This document shows, one piece after another, positions 8,590 through 21,666 of a stretch of DNA of 64,000 nt. The position numbers were made by a program, and so were the translations under genes. The stretch covers positions 2,604,001 to 2,668,000 of the forward strand of contig NZ_CP032683.1 of NCBI RefSeq assembly GCF_001304615.2. The letters run 5' to 3'. The stretch's first letter is position 1; every line of letters starts with the position of its first letter. The notes under the pieces were generated by a model that was not told where the DNA came from, did no database searches, and saw only the letters and a list, made by a program, of their open reading frames with translations. Source of the DNA: Methanosarcina flavescens. GTDB lineage: Archaea > Halobacteriota > Methanosarcinia > Methanosarcinales > Methanosarcinaceae.

Positions 8590-9437
8590 AATATTGAAGG
8601 TATGTTTGCTATAAGAGCTGAGGTCAAGACGACAGTGGAAGATATATTTGGCCATCTTCCTGAAAAAACAGTGCTGAGCGTATCAGCAGAGGTGTGAAAT
8701 CGTGCTTGGTCACATTTATGATTCATACTATGGTGCTGGTCAGGGTACCTATGCCTGACTATTTAAACATTCATTGGCGTATCTGGTAAAGATTACTTTT
8801 GACATAAAACCAATGCCTCCTACTTATTCACCTTTTTCGGAACATGAGAGTTAAGGCTAAGAGGTTTATCCGACTTAGCTTTTTGTTTCATGAAATGCAA
8901 AGTCCCTAGAAAAATCTAACTTTTTCCAATGGGAGTTTGAAGTTTTGAGAAAAACACAATTTCTGTGCCAAAAAATTCTAAATTAAGTGGAGAAGGGACC
9001 AGTTCCTACCTAAAAAATGACAACGGGATGACCATTCGCGGACAATCAATCAGTAAGAAAGTTACTGAATAATAATTATCAATAGTTTTTTATACTATTG
9101 CTTTTATGTAACTCTTGCAGGTCGACCGGTATACTTATTACACGAAAAATTTCCTCCTTTAAACCCCCTAAACTGTTATAATAAATACGACCCATCAATA
9201 CCGCAATTATCGGCCTGTCAATCCTCCTTCTTATGGAATAGAAAATTAAATTTGGGACTGTAATCTTAGCAGCAACAATTAGATCAAAGGAAGTTTTTGG
9301 ATAGGCTCATAATTTAAATTCTTGTCTATGATTTGCTAGAGACTAGTTTAGTGACTCCTTCTTTTAGGTGCAGTCCCAACAGGTTAGGTGCAAAGCAGAA
9401 AGGTTTGTTACAATTAAATAAAATTCTAGAATTTTGA
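8590..9437. other. 848-bp intergenic region without a recognisable gene
   Basis: The region is AT-rich with stops in all frames. A 31-codon reading frame starts with ATG at 8601 but has no homology I recognise. Around 9079-9100 a short inverted repeat CAATAG / CTATTG flanks a T-rich loop. A 9-bp word TTAGGTGCA occurs twice between about 9364 and 9392, upstream of the DUF1275 gene. Nothing here is assigned a function. Confidence 0.4.
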
Positions 9438-10178
9438 ATGATAAAAATGCAAATGACGAAAAATGAAAATAAAATACGTTTTAAAAAATTAACTTCTGAG
9501 TCTGTAGAACTTGGTATACTTCTTACACTTGTAGGAGGATTTCTTGATGCTTACACATTCGTAGGGAGGGGCGGGGTTTTCGCCAATGCGCAGACTGGAA
9601 ATGTCGTACTCATGGGTATAGAAGCTGCAACAGGAGAATGGGAAAAGGCAGTACTTTACGCAGTACCTATTCTGGCATTTATTGTGGGAGTAGTAGTTGC
9701 CGAGATGATTAAAAAACCTTCAATGCGACTGTTAATACCGGATACCGAAAGAGCAGTTTTAATTCTTGAGATTGCAGTCCTTTTTATTGTAGGTTTTATA
9801 CCTTATACAGGTCCTGATATGATGGTGACTGTTGCAATCTCATTTGTAGCTGCTATCCAGTTCTCTATATTTCGCAAACTTGACGGTTCCCCATACAACA
9901 CAATCGCGATCACCGGAAATCTACGATCAGCTACCCAGGAAGCCTATCTTGCTGTCACAAGAAAAGACTATAAATCGGCTTTTCAAGCAGTCCGTTTTTC
10001 TATGATTAACCTCTCGTTTTTAGCAGGAGCTATTCTGGGAGGATTGCTTACTTCATTTATTGGGGTTAAAGCAGTGTGGGTTACTGTAATTGTACTAATT
10101 TGCCCTGTAATACTGCTCAGCACAGACGAATACAAGAGTAAGAATGTTCGTATCGATGTTAAAGGCTCGGGGGTTTAA
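9438..10178 (+). CDS. YoaK/DUF1275 family membrane protein
   Basis: This 246-residue integral membrane protein belongs to the DUF1275 family, whose function is not established. It has about six hydrophobic segments. The conserved N-terminal signature GGFLDAYTFVGRGGVFANAQTGNVV falls at roughly residues 34-58, and ITGNLRSATQEAYLA lies near 155-169. No clear ribosome binding site precedes the ATG at 9438, and ATGs 9 and 15 bp downstream are alternatives. It stands alone, with a long upstream spacer and a separate downstream gene. Confidence 0.85.
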   Translation: MIKMQMTKNENKIRFKKLTSESVELGILLTLVGGFLDAYTFVGRGGVFANAQTGNVVLMGIEAATGEWEKAVLYAVPILAFIVGVVVAEMIKKPSMRLLIPDTERAVLILEIAVLFIVGFIPYTGPDMMVTVAISFVAAIQFSIFRKLDGSPYNTIAITGNLRSATQEAYLAVTRKDYKSAFQAVRFSMINLSFLAGAILGGLLTSFIGVKAVWVTVIVLICPVILLSTDEYKSKNVRIDVKGSGV

Positions 10179-10341
10179 TAAGAGATAATCAGTGAATTGC
10201 CTGACAAAAAAATCCATAAATTACTGAAAAATTGTCAGTGGATATTGAGAGAAGATTCATGGATTATTGACAAGAAATTAAGATGAGCAGCTAGATGTTT
10301 TTCCGTAACATATATCAGCTTTCAGTGCAGGAAAAGTAACA

Positions 10342-11133
10342 ATGGCAAGAGACAGAAGAGATTATTATTATCGTCGGGCAAAAGAGGAAGGGTACAGATC
10401 CAGGGCTTCCTTCAAACTTAAACAGATTAATGAAAAACATAAGATTATCAAGCGGGGAGACTCGGTTGTCGATCTGGGGGCAGCTCCGGGAGGATGGCTC
10501 CAGGTTGCAAAGGAATTATCCGGGGGAAAAGTTCTTGGTGTGGATTTGCAAAGAATTCAGCCTATTGAGGGAGTTGAGACAATTCAGGGCGATATAAACG
10601 CCGAATCCACAATTAAAGAGATTATTCAAATTGTCGGGCAAAAGGGAGCCGATGTGGTGCTCTGTGATGCAGCCCCTAACCTGTCAGGAAACTGGTCCTA
10701 TGACCATGCAAGGTCAATCGAGCTTGCAACCTCGGCTCTGGAATGTGCAAAAAAAATTCTCAAGCCTAAAGGAAACTTCGTTGTGAAAGTCTTCCAGGGA
10801 GATATGTTTGGCGACTATATGCAACAGGTAAGGGATAATTTTGTCCGGACGATGGCTTATTCTCCTCAAGCCTCGCGCTCCCAGAGCGCGGAAATTTATG
10901 TTATTGGAAAGAAATTCCTTACAGCTCCGCTCAGGAAAGGAAATGAATTCGTTGTGGATATCGAGAAGTTGGGCTCAGGTGGAGACGGGGCTGTGCTCAT
11001 TGAGGGTTTTGTTGTCTTCGTAAAGGATGTCGAAATTGGAGAAAAGGTTAGGATTAAAATAACAGATGTGAAGCCGAACTTCGCTTTTGCTGATGTCGCA
11101 GAAAGGCTTGGAAAAACCGAGAAATCTGATTAA
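10342..11133 (+). CDS. rlmE: 23S rRNA (uridine-2'-O-)methyltransferase RlmE (FtsJ) with TRAM domain
   Basis: RlmE uses SAM to methylate the 2'-OH of a uridine in the A-loop of 23S rRNA. The 263-residue protein shows the SAM loop DLGAAPGGW at about residues 44-52. The catalytic K-D-K-E set can be seen as Lys25 (SFKL), Asp109 (CDAAPN), Lys149 (VVKVF) and Glu184 (SAEIYV). A TRAM domain, an RNA-binding barrel typical of archaeal members, occupies about residues 200-258. The ATG at 10342 follows a purine-rich GCAGGAAAAG. It is followed in the same direction by the PHP gene after 118 bp. Confidence 0.93.
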   Translation: MARDRRDYYYRRAKEEGYRSRASFKLKQINEKHKIIKRGDSVVDLGAAPGGWLQVAKELSGGKVLGVDLQRIQPIEGVETIQGDINAESTIKEIIQIVGQKGADVVLCDAAPNLSGNWSYDHARSIELATSALECAKKILKPKGNFVVKVFQGDMFGDYMQQVRDNFVRTMAYSPQASRSQSAEIYVIGKKFLTAPLRKGNEFVVDIEKLGSGGDGAVLIEGFVVFVKDVEIGEKVRIKITDVKPNFAFADVAERLGKTEKSD

Positions 11134-11251
11134 TTTACTAAATGCTTAATTAAGAATTAGTTAAATATCCGTTAAATAAAGTGAACTGTAGAATTAAGTA
11201 ATGAGAAGCTGAAAAGCCAAACAGTAAAAAGTATAATATTTTCCAAACACG

Positions 11252-11908
11252 GTGATCCGGTTGATTGATCTTCACACCCATACGATTTTCAGTGACGGGG
11301 AACTTATCCCCAGCGAACTTATCCGGCGGGCGGTCATTCACGGCTATGAGGCTATTGCACTTACCGACCATGCCGATTACACTAATCTCGAACAGCTTAT
11401 AGAAGCTGCAAAGAAAGCAAAATACTTAGAAGAAGAATGGGATATCCGCGTTCTATCTGGTGTTGAGCTGACGCATGTCCCTCCCCGCCAGATCGCTCCC
11501 CTTGCAAAGAAAGCAAAAGAACTGGGCGCAGAAATCGTGGTCGTTCACGGGGAAACCATAGCCGAGCCGGTTGCCCCTGGAACAAACGCAGCAGCGGCCG
11601 CTTGCGAATATGTTGACATCCTGGCTCATCCGGGGCTGATCTCCGAGGAAGATGTCGAGACCGCTAAAGAGAACAATGTCTGCCTTGAAATTACCGCCCG
11701 AAATGGGCACAACCGGACCAACGGCCATATTGCAAGGGTCGCTCTTCAAATCGGTGCAACGCTTTTAGTGAATACAGATACACATACCCCTGAAAACCTT
11801 ATCACCGATAAAACTGCACTGAAAATCGCAATGGGAGCCGGGCTTACCGAAGCAAGGGCAAGAGAGGTATTAAAAGCATCTGCGAGGAAGATCGCAGAAA
11901 TTATTTAA
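11252..11908 (+). CDS. PHP-domain phosphoesterase (histidinol-phosphatase-like)
   Basis: This 218-residue PHP-family metal hydrolase has N-terminal motif DLHTHTIFSDGEL, then LTDHAD near residue 38, GVELTH near 71, DILAHPGLI near 124 and NTDTHTPENL near 170. These supply the usual His and Asp ligands for up to three metals. Proteins of this size hydrolyse phosphate esters such as histidinol phosphate or nucleotides; the substrate cannot be told from sequence. The start is GTG at 11252, or the TTG three codons later. No histidine biosynthesis genes are nearby. Confidence 0.82.
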   Translation: MIRLIDLHTHTIFSDGELIPSELIRRAVIHGYEAIALTDHADYTNLEQLIEAAKKAKYLEEEWDIRVLSGVELTHVPPRQIAPLAKKAKELGAEIVVVHGETIAEPVAPGTNAAAAACEYVDILAHPGLISEEDVETAKENNVCLEITARNGHNRTNGHIARVALQIGATLLVNTDTHTPENLITDKTALKIAMGAGLTEARAREVLKASARKIAEII

Positions 11909-12197
11909 TTTATAATATTTTTAAAAGCAAAACTCCTGAGGGCAGGTTATAATATGTAATTACCTGCCCTCCCCGATTTCAATTATTCACTAATTGGCTG
12001 TGTTTTTCCAAATACTCAGCTACCGTACTCTTTCTAAATTTTATTTCATTCCTTGATATAATTCCTTTATAGTCGAATTTTTCTGAGCCTACCTCTGGAA
12101 ACTCTGCAATCTTTTGCGTAAACAAAATTGTATGAAATATTAATATAAAAAACCTATAATATAAAATCAAGATTTCACTTCTCGAGGTGTTTTTTAC

Positions 12198-14869
<2,672 letters not shown>

Positions 14870-15452
14870 AAAAAAAGGTTAAACGGTGTTCTCTATCGTG
14901 TATAAGAAATTAGCAGGATTATTAATTTAAAATCACTTCTAAATTTTTTAAATTTATTTTAAAACTCTTTTGTTTATTGTTCTCTTTGCTATTTTCCTGC
15001 CCCTGGCTATTTTCGAAAATTTCCAGCATGTTCTGCCATTAAAATTTGAATTAGAGCGATATTTGAAATTATATTTATGGATTGCTTGCTGACAGTCTCA
15101 AACCTATACCCATCATATCTACTTCTCTCTCTTACCGGATGATTTTGTCTGTATGATCCGTTCCTGTTTTGCATCTCGTCTTAAAGCAATTTTTGATATC
15201 GAATTGAGGTTTGTAATTTCAATTCATAGTTAAAATCTATGTAAACAGGTTAGATAATGTTTTATCTGAAAAATTATATAATATAGACTTGCCTCTTAAC
15301 TAATCTATCACAAAGTTGGTTGAGTAAATAGTCCAAGTTTGGAATAATGTGGTTTCAGTAACAGATGAAGATATTATTACGGAACCTGAAAAATATCCTA
15401 ACTGGAAACTGGGCATTAACTTCGAAAAATAGAGCTACTTGGGGGTAAATAA
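14870..15452. other. 583-bp spacer with a short coding remnant
   Basis: This region is AT-rich. From 15331 to 15432 an open stretch of 33 codons ends in a protein-like sequence (VSVTDEDIITEPEKY, PNWKLGINFEK, stop TAG). It has no good start and no upstream continuation, so it looks like the 3' end of a lost gene. GGGGGT just before the ATG at 15453 is the ribosome binding site of the next gene. Confidence 0.4.
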
Positions 15453-16454
15453 ATGAAAAATAAAGGGAAGCTATGTTCAACAGCTTTAGCTTCGGTATTC
15501 CTGGTTTTTGTTTTTTTATTTTTAACCTCAGCTTCAGCTTCAGCGGCTCAAGTTACAAAAATTGGCACAGGATACGATCCTGCTGTCTATGGTAATGAGG
15601 TAGTATGGACAAATGGGGTTGTTATTCATCTATACAACCTGACCGATGGAACAGACACTGTAATTAGCTCTTCTGGAGCATCCAGTCCAGATATTTACGA
15701 AAACAAAGTAGTGTGGCATGATATGAGTAGCGGGACACCAAAGCTTGCTGTGTACGATATTCCTACAGCTACAAAAACTTACATAACGCAGAATGTAGAC
15801 CAATATAGCAAACCTGCTATTTACGGCGACAGAATAGTCTGGAGTGCAAATGATAGCGTGTATCTGATGGATATGTCTACGTCCACGCAGACTGTGATTG
15901 GAAACGGTAGTAATCCCGACATATATGGCACAAAAGTGGTATATTATTCATATTCCGAAGATCCAGAAGCAGATATAACTGTCAGAATGTATGACATCAA
16001 TACGAAGGAAAAAGCAACTGTAACTTCATATGGTTATCCAAATATACCTCGTATATGGGGTTCTAAAGTCATCTGGTCTGATGTGTATAACCATCAGGGA
16101 TATATCGTGATGTACGATATGGCAACAAATAAAACCATAGATGTCACACATCCACTTGACACCGATCCAGATGGAAATGAATACGGCGCCAGTACAGGGA
16201 CATACATTGCCATACAGGATGACAAAATTGTATATAACAAATGCGTTGATGATTACGAAGGCAAACCTGGAGTATATGTATACAATATAACTGAAGGACA
16301 AAGTACACTGATATATGGCTACTCTGATGACGTTTATACGACGCCAGAAGTATACAATAACACTATTGTATGGGGGATGGACAAGAATTACGTTGATGAT
16401 GCAGAAAACAATGATATCTATTTATACAATCTTTCATACAATCTTTCAGAGTAA
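15453..16454 (+). CDS. Secreted beta-propeller surface protein, apparently missing its C-terminal part
   Basis: This 333-residue protein has a clear signal peptide (hydrophobic run VFLVFVFLFLTSASASA). It then has repeated blades of the YxNxVVW / DIYGxxVVY type, a TolB-like beta propeller found in many Methanosarcina surface proteins. It is closely related to the first ~340 residues of the 778-residue protein encoded downstream, but stops right after the propeller and lacks PKD domains and a membrane anchor. PKD coding remnants lie 160 bp further on, which suggests a once longer gene. It could still be a secreted, unanchored protein. The ribosome site GGGGGTAAATAA is the same as that of the paralogue. 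Confidence 0.75.
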   Translation: MKNKGKLCSTALASVFLVFVFLFLTSASASAAQVTKIGTGYDPAVYGNEVVWTNGVVIHLYNLTDGTDTVISSSGASSPDIYENKVVWHDMSSGTPKLAVYDIPTATKTYITQNVDQYSKPAIYGDRIVWSANDSVYLMDMSTSTQTVIGNGSNPDIYGTKVVYYSYSEDPEADITVRMYDINTKEKATVTSYGYPNIPRIWGSKVIWSDVYNHQGYIVMYDMATNKTIDVTHPLDTDPDGNEYGASTGTYIAIQDDKIVYNKCVDDYEGKPGVYVYNITEGQSTLIYGYSDDVYTTPEVYNNTIVWGMDKNYVDDAENNDIYLYNLSYNLSE

Positions 16455-16616
16455 CCTGAAAATCTCATAGTAAGGTTTGTGGTGGAAATCCACCACAATA
16501 TTTTACTGGAAAACATCTGTGTTTCGGATTTGGTAAGGATAAAAAAGTAGAATATCTTTAATATTCTAGCAAAAAATATCAGAATATCCTTTAATTTTTA
16601 GACCGACTGCTACTGG

Positions 16617-16943
16617 GTGTTTGAACCATCGACAAGTAGTGATTGGAACTCACGCCATGCAGTAACTACAGTGCACACATTCACTCAACCAGGTGTATAT
16701 ACTGTTACCCTGACAGTGAGCAATGACGCTTGCAGCTATACCGCAACAAGGGAAGGATATATCACCGCAACTGATGCAAGTGGTTCAACTGGAAATATCC
16801 CAATGGCAAACTTTTCTGCGAATGTGACTTCCGGCACAACACCTTTAGTTGCCTTATTCACTGGCACAAGTACTGGTTTTGCACCTACTTCCTGGTCTGG
16901 AAATCTTTTTTATAATTTTTATATGGCTTCAAGCTACCATTAA
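16617..16943 (+). pseudogene. PKD-domain remnant of a surface protein
   Basis: This open frame of 108 codons encodes the second half of one PKD domain (HTFTQPGVYTVTLTVSND at about residues 21-38). A linker and the first half of another follow (PMANFSANVTSGTTPLVALF), ending abruptly where the WDFGDG core should be. It lacks a signal peptide and credible start. It is best read as the decayed 3' part of the preceding beta-propeller gene, whose intact paralogue carries the same propeller-PKD-PKD order. Confidence 0.7.
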
Positions 16944-17268
16944 CTGACGTTTATAGTTATCCTGATCGGATATAACAAATCTTTATTTAAGAGTCACAAC
17001 TCCTAAAATTTAACAAGTAGCAAAGATTAGAAGATATTTTACTTGTATAATAATATAATATGTACTCATTATAACTTGTTTGATATTTTCCAATTAATTC
17101 GAAATTTAATATAAATTCACACGATTATATATTATTTGCTTAATTTATGTTAATATAATAGAGTGTGAAAATATACAAATCACATAAAATCATGTAGATT
17201 TATAAAATCATACAGATTATATGAGCTGCAACTTAATTTGGAAGATATCGTTATCTGGGGGTAAATAA
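16944..17268. other. AT-rich promoter region of the 778-residue surface protein
   Basis: This strongly AT-rich region of 325 bp has no ORF. Several TATA-like words occur near 17045-17160 (for example TTAATATAATA). The ribosome site GGGGGTAAATAA lies at its end. No palindromic operator was noticed. Confidence 0.4.
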
Positions 17269-19605
17269 GTGAAAGGTAAGGGGAAACTATATTCGGTAGC
17301 TTTAGCTTTAACAATTTTCTTTTTTCTGTGTTCAATTTTATCTTCAACCGTAGCATTAGCGGCGCAGGCGACAAAAATTGGCAATGGGACTGATCCTGCT
17401 GTTCATGGGAACAAAGTGGTATGGACAGACAATGGTGTTATCCACGTTTATGACCTGACCGCCAGAAAAGGGACTGCAGTTAACTCTTCTGCAGCATCTC
17501 ATCCAGCTATCTATGGAAACAAAATAGTGTGGCATGATAAGAGTAGCGGGACACCAAGGCTTGCTGTATATGATATTCCTACAGCTACAAAAACTTACAT
17601 CACGCAGAATGTAGACCAATATAGCAAACCTGCTATTTACGGCGACAGAATCGTGTGGAGTGCGGATTACAACGAAACCAGCTACAATTATAATGTATAC
17701 ATGTGGGACATATCAACCTCTACACTGACTAAAATTGCGGAGGGTAATGATCCTGATATATACGAGACCAAAATAGCGTATGGTTATGACGATGATTATG
17801 GGCGAAACATTGTTGTTTATGATGTTAATACTAAGGAGACTATAAATGTACACCATTCCAGTCAGGTATCCAATCCGCATATATACGGTAATAAAGTGAT
17901 ATGGTCAGACTTCCATAGCAGAGACGGATATATCCAGATGTATGATCTTGATACTAAAAAAATTATAGACGTTACCAGCGACACTACAGGCAATACTTTA
18001 TATCCTGATATCATCACTGATGCTGGAGCTGACACTGGCACTCACCCCAATATCCATGGTGACAAAATCGTATATTCAAAATCCGGTAATGATCAGTTTG
18101 GTTATGCGGGTGTATATGTTTATGACATTCCTTCTGCAAAAAGCACTCCAATTGATATTTATCCAGAGGGAACTCACACAACACCAGACGTGTATGGCAA
18201 CATAGTTGTTTGGGGGTTTGACTCTGCCTTCGGTTCTGGTATCAGCATTACAGACATCTATTTATGTGACCTTACAACTGAATTTGAAATACCTGAAGCA
18301 ACTTCTACTGCAAACGTAACATTCTTTGAAATACCTGAAGCAACTTTTACTGCAAACGTAACATTCGGTGCAGCACCTTTGGATGTTTTATTTACTGCAA
18401 CTGGAATTGATATTGAGTCAGCCTCATGGCTCTGGGATTTTGGGGACGGAACTAATTCAGAACGTGCTATGGATGTCACGCACACATTTACTAATCCCGG
18501 CACATATGATATTACTCTAAAAGTAGCCGGTGAGGCAGGCAACGTTTCTATAGAAAAACGGGGTTATATAAGGGTCACAGATTCAGTTATTCCGGACTCT
18601 GGAATTCCAATTGCAAATTTCAGTAGCAATGTCACAAAGGGTTATGCTCCTCTGGCTGTGCAGTTCAGTGATACTTCCCAGAATGCAGTTTCAAGGGCGT
18701 GGGACTTCAATAACGACGGAATACCTGACTCCAGTGATCCCAATCCCGTTTATGTGTATACATCTCCGGGAACGTACCTTGTAAACCTGACAATATACAA
18801 TGCAAATGGGCTTTCCTCAATGGGTACTACAATAACTGTACTGGAAAGCAGTTCCAGCAGTGATAGCAACTCAAATAGTGATGGAAATAGTGGAGGAAGC
18901 AAAAAGAGCGGTGGTAGCAACCGTGGCGGTGGTGGCGGTGGAGGGGGTTCTCCTGAGCCTGCAAAAAATGTTGAAGTAAAGGAACTTTCCCAGGCTTACG
19001 TTAAAAGCGGGAAACCTGTAAAGTTTGAATTCGCAAAGAACGCAACCTGTGTTATGTATGTGAGTTTTGATGCGAAAAAAACCCTGGGCAAAACTACAAC
19101 CATTGCTGAACAACTCAAAGGGAAGTCAGCTCTCGTCTCCGAATTGCCGTCAGGAGAAGTGTACAAATCCTTTAATACATGGATTGGGAGTGGCGGAGTA
19201 GCAACCTCAAAGAATATAGAAAACCAGACTGTCTGCTTCAAGGTCGAAAAAGCATGGATACAGGATAAAAAAATTTATCCGGATTCCATTACCCTTAATG
19301 GATATGTCGAGAAAGAATGGAAGCAACTTCCAGTAGAACCATCAGGAAAAGATGATAAGTTTCTGTATTTCACAGCAAAAGCTCCTGGTGTTTCTTCTTT
19401 TGCAATAACCGGCAATGCAGAAAGGGCCTCTGAGGAAGTTGTGACAGAAACACAGCTTGATATGGACGACGAAAATGTTAATAAAAACTATACACTAAAT
19501 AATGAGTCGAAAACAGAACAAAAAGGAATCCCAAGTATACCCGGATTTGCAGTGAGCTTGGGAATTTTCTGCATCCTCGGGTTATTCCTTTATATACGGA
19601 AATAA
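17269..19605 (+). CDS. Cell-surface protein: beta propeller, two PKD domains, PGF-pre-PGF domain and PGF-type sorting tail
   Basis: This 778-residue exported protein has a signal peptide at residues 1-32. A TolB-like propeller follows to about residue 335. Two PKD domains come next (WLWDFGDGTNSE near 388 and RAWDFNNDGIPDSS near 480), then a Ser/Asn/Gly-rich linker with a poly-Gly run near 555-565. After that is a PGF-pre-PGF domain (about 575-720). The protein ends with IPGFAVSLGIF, a hydrophobic helix and basic residues, the PGF-CTERM pattern that archaeosortase-type enzymes are thought to process for lipid anchoring. The start is GTG at 17269 after GGGGGT. It probably sits on the cell envelope in adhesion or S-layer association; the ligand is unknown. 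Confidence 0.85.
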   Translation: MKGKGKLYSVALALTIFFFLCSILSSTVALAAQATKIGNGTDPAVHGNKVVWTDNGVIHVYDLTARKGTAVNSSAASHPAIYGNKIVWHDKSSGTPRLAVYDIPTATKTYITQNVDQYSKPAIYGDRIVWSADYNETSYNYNVYMWDISTSTLTKIAEGNDPDIYETKIAYGYDDDYGRNIVVYDVNTKETINVHHSSQVSNPHIYGNKVIWSDFHSRDGYIQMYDLDTKKIIDVTSDTTGNTLYPDIITDAGADTGTHPNIHGDKIVYSKSGNDQFGYAGVYVYDIPSAKSTPIDIYPEGTHTTPDVYGNIVVWGFDSAFGSGISITDIYLCDLTTEFEIPEATSTANVTFFEIPEATFTANVTFGAAPLDVLFTATGIDIESASWLWDFGDGTNSERAMDVTHTFTNPGTYDITLKVAGEAGNVSIEKRGYIRVTDSVIPDSGIPIANFSSNVTKGYAPLAVQFSDTSQNAVSRAWDFNNDGIPDSSDPNPVYVYTSPGTYLVNLTIYNANGLSSMGTTITVLESSSSSDSNSNSDGNSGGSKKSGGSNRGGGGGGGGSPEPAKNVEVKELSQAYVKSGKPVKFEFAKNATCVMYVSFDAKKTLGKTTTIAEQLKGKSALVSELPSGEVYKSFNTWIGSGGVATSKNIENQTVCFKVEKAWIQDKKIYPDSITLNGYVEKEWKQLPVEPSGKDDKFLYFTAKAPGVSSFAITGNAERASEEVVTETQLDMDDENVNKNYTLNNESKTEQKGIPSIPGFAVSLGIFCILGLFLYIRK

Positions 19606-19637
19606 AAAGTAATTACCGAATTCAATGTGGAAATACC

Positions 19638-19684
19638 GGATGAGAAGGCTAGCTTCTCACTTTCTCATCCCACTTTTTTTTCTA
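19638..19684 (+). terminator. Hairpin plus T-tract terminator of the surface-protein gene
   Basis: GGATGAGAA (19638-19646) pairs with TTCTCATCC (19662-19670) in a 9-bp stem, with a smaller GAGAAG/CTTCTC hairpin nested in the same stretch. A run of eight or more T follows. It lies about 30 bp past the plus-strand stop codon and just before the convergent tadC-like gene. Confidence 0.75.
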
Positions 19685-19708
19685 TATTTTTATCCCTTTT
19701 TACTAATC

Positions 19709-21649
19709 TCATACAAGCCCCCTGAAGATAATTCTTGAAGTCGCTGTAGAGACTGCAAATATTGCAATCGAAATAGGAAGCATGCAGGCAAGATCATATT
19801 TCAACTGCGCCCGGTCGCCTCCGTATTCTATCGAACCTGCAAAACGAGTAAGGATGGCGCTGATCAGGACAGTATAAACCCCTATTGCGAGCAGGAAATG
19901 ATCCGGGGAAATGGACTGGGAAAAAGCTGCCTGCCCGATTTCGGCAGGCATACCGGATAGGTCAGCAGGGATTCGATTTACTCTTTCAGCTACCTGGCTG
20001 AGAATTTTTGTAATTACCTCGGAAAGGGCAAGGGTAATCCCTGCAATAAGAGGTGCAAAAATCACAGCGGTTGAGCGCATGGTTGAGGTGACGTCATAAA
20101 GTGAGCGCCGGATTCGTTCCTCCACTTCACCAAGTTCTTTCAAATGGTCTGCAAGCTTTATAATCGAAGCACTTGCCGCTTCATGGTTTTTATGGACGCT
20201 TTCCGTAAAAAGAAGCATTGTATTCCTGATTCTTTCCGAATATATGTGCCTGAAAGCTCCGAAATCCGGATCAAAAATTGCAGCTTTGAGATTCGTCCTC
20301 ATGCTGAGCAGGTTCATTGAGATTTCCCCGAAGGCTTCCCCGATTTTTGAGCCATCCATAGTCTGCGCAGTGTGGGCAAAAGCTTCTTCAGGGGCTTTAC
20401 CTTCAGAAATCCTGCGCCCGAGCACAAAAAGGGAATCTGCAAACTCCTGTTCCATCATTTTTATCCTGTCTCTTATTTTCTTGTAAGGGGCAGCCGAGGA
20501 GTACAGGTAAACCGAAACTGCTGCCGTTCCACCTATAATGAGCGGGAGGGTGGGTGAAAGATACCCTTCAAGGGGTGCGGTTGCGACAATTCCTCCCGGA
20601 TTTCCGAATCTCAGCAAAATATATCCAAGAGGAGCTATAAGGAAGAGTACCAGGATTGAAAGCATTAAAGCAAAGCGTTTTTTCTGCTTTATATTTGCAA
20701 GTCCAGGGTGAGAATCCGGAATTTGCCTGGGAATAAATGCAACAGGCCTTTGCATTAGAATGTACTCGGAGTAAAGGGCTGCAAGCGCCGGAAAAATCAG
20801 GTCATAGAGGAAGATAAGGTCTATTATTTCAGGTTTCATCCCAACGACTGTAACCGCAGGCAAGAGAGCTACCAGGGCAAGCGGGATAAGAATGAAGATC
20901 GAGTAAAGAATATAACTCGGGGTCTTGAGTTTTGCTGCAAAAATATCCATGAGGCTTTCTGTGCCTTCGAGGCTTATATCCAGGGCGCGGTTCAGAGTTA
21001 TAACTCTCTGTGCTTCGTCAGGCTCGGCTGTTGAGCTTTTAATGAGATGGAGAGAACGCTTGAAATATTCGCTGTTCCTTCCCCACAGGTCGGCAAAAGA
21101 AAGAAGAGCGTCGTCCATGCTGCTGTAGATCCTGAGGTTCAGGTCCCAGGCAAGTTTTCTAAGGTCCTTTGCAAGCGGCCTCTCGGAATTCTTGGCTGCA
21201 AAAAGTACGGCATGTTCCAAGTTGGGAACGAGTTTCATTGACATAACTATATAGCTCAGGATTTCAGGAATGTCTCCGAGCGAGGATATTTTCATAAACC
21301 CTGCCTTTATCTTCACGTATTCGCTAAGGTAACAGAGTGTGATCAGGGGAATCACAAGGGTCAGTGTCCCCATTATATAAAGTGTTCTGGCATCAAAACT
21401 CCTTGACAGGAGCAGGAAAAGATCTATTCCGACGAGCAGGATAAGGGTTGCAAAGGTTCCTACATAGGAAAAGAGCACAGTCTCAAAAGCTTCAAGGTCA
21501 AAACCGGTAAACCGAAGGGCATCCCTGTACTCCTGGCTGACGCTCTTTTCACATTGCCTGCGGAAGACAACGGGGTCAGGAACAGCCCAGATCCATTGCT
21601 TTGTTGTGCTTTTGCAGGCTCGCACATACCAGTTGCTTTCTTCGGCCAT
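19709..21649 (-). CDS. TadC/FlaJ-like type II secretion system F-family membrane protein
   Basis: This polytopic inner-membrane platform protein is of the GspF/TadC/FlaJ family and should anchor a pilus or secretion ATPase. The 646 residues contain two T2SF modules separated and flanked by hydrophobic segments (near residues 60-80, 90-110, 240-300, 330-390 and 550-645). This double-module layout is typical of archaeal pilus platforms. Its start lies 17 bp past the stop of the ATPase gene, so the two are co-transcribed. No prepilin gene with a type IV signal peptide was seen close by. The exported structure is unknown. Confidence 0.85.
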   Translation of the reverse strand: MAEESNWYVRACKSTTKQWIWAVPDPVVFRRQCEKSVSQEYRDALRFTGFDLEAFETVLFSYVGTFATLILLVGIDLFLLLSRSFDARTLYIMGTLTLVIPLITLCYLSEYVKIKAGFMKISSLGDIPEILSYIVMSMKLVPNLEHAVLFAAKNSERPLAKDLRKLAWDLNLRIYSSMDDALLSFADLWGRNSEYFKRSLHLIKSSTAEPDEAQRVITLNRALDISLEGTESLMDIFAAKLKTPSYILYSIFILIPLALVALLPAVTVVGMKPEIIDLIFLYDLIFPALAALYSEYILMQRPVAFIPRQIPDSHPGLANIKQKKRFALMLSILVLFLIAPLGYILLRFGNPGGIVATAPLEGYLSPTLPLIIGGTAAVSVYLYSSAAPYKKIRDRIKMMEQEFADSLFVLGRRISEGKAPEEAFAHTAQTMDGSKIGEAFGEISMNLLSMRTNLKAAIFDPDFGAFRHIYSERIRNTMLLFTESVHKNHEAASASIIKLADHLKELGEVEERIRRSLYDVTSTMRSTAVIFAPLIAGITLALSEVITKILSQVAERVNRIPADLSGMPAEIGQAAFSQSISPDHFLLAIGVYTVLISAILTRFAGSIEYGGDRAQLKYDLACMLPISIAIFAVSTATSRIIFRGLV

Positions 21650-21666
21650 GTTTCTCCCTCGGATAT

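Noticed and set aside
8601-8697. 31-codon frame after the Vms1-like gene
   Set aside because: Too short, no ribosome site, no recognised homology.
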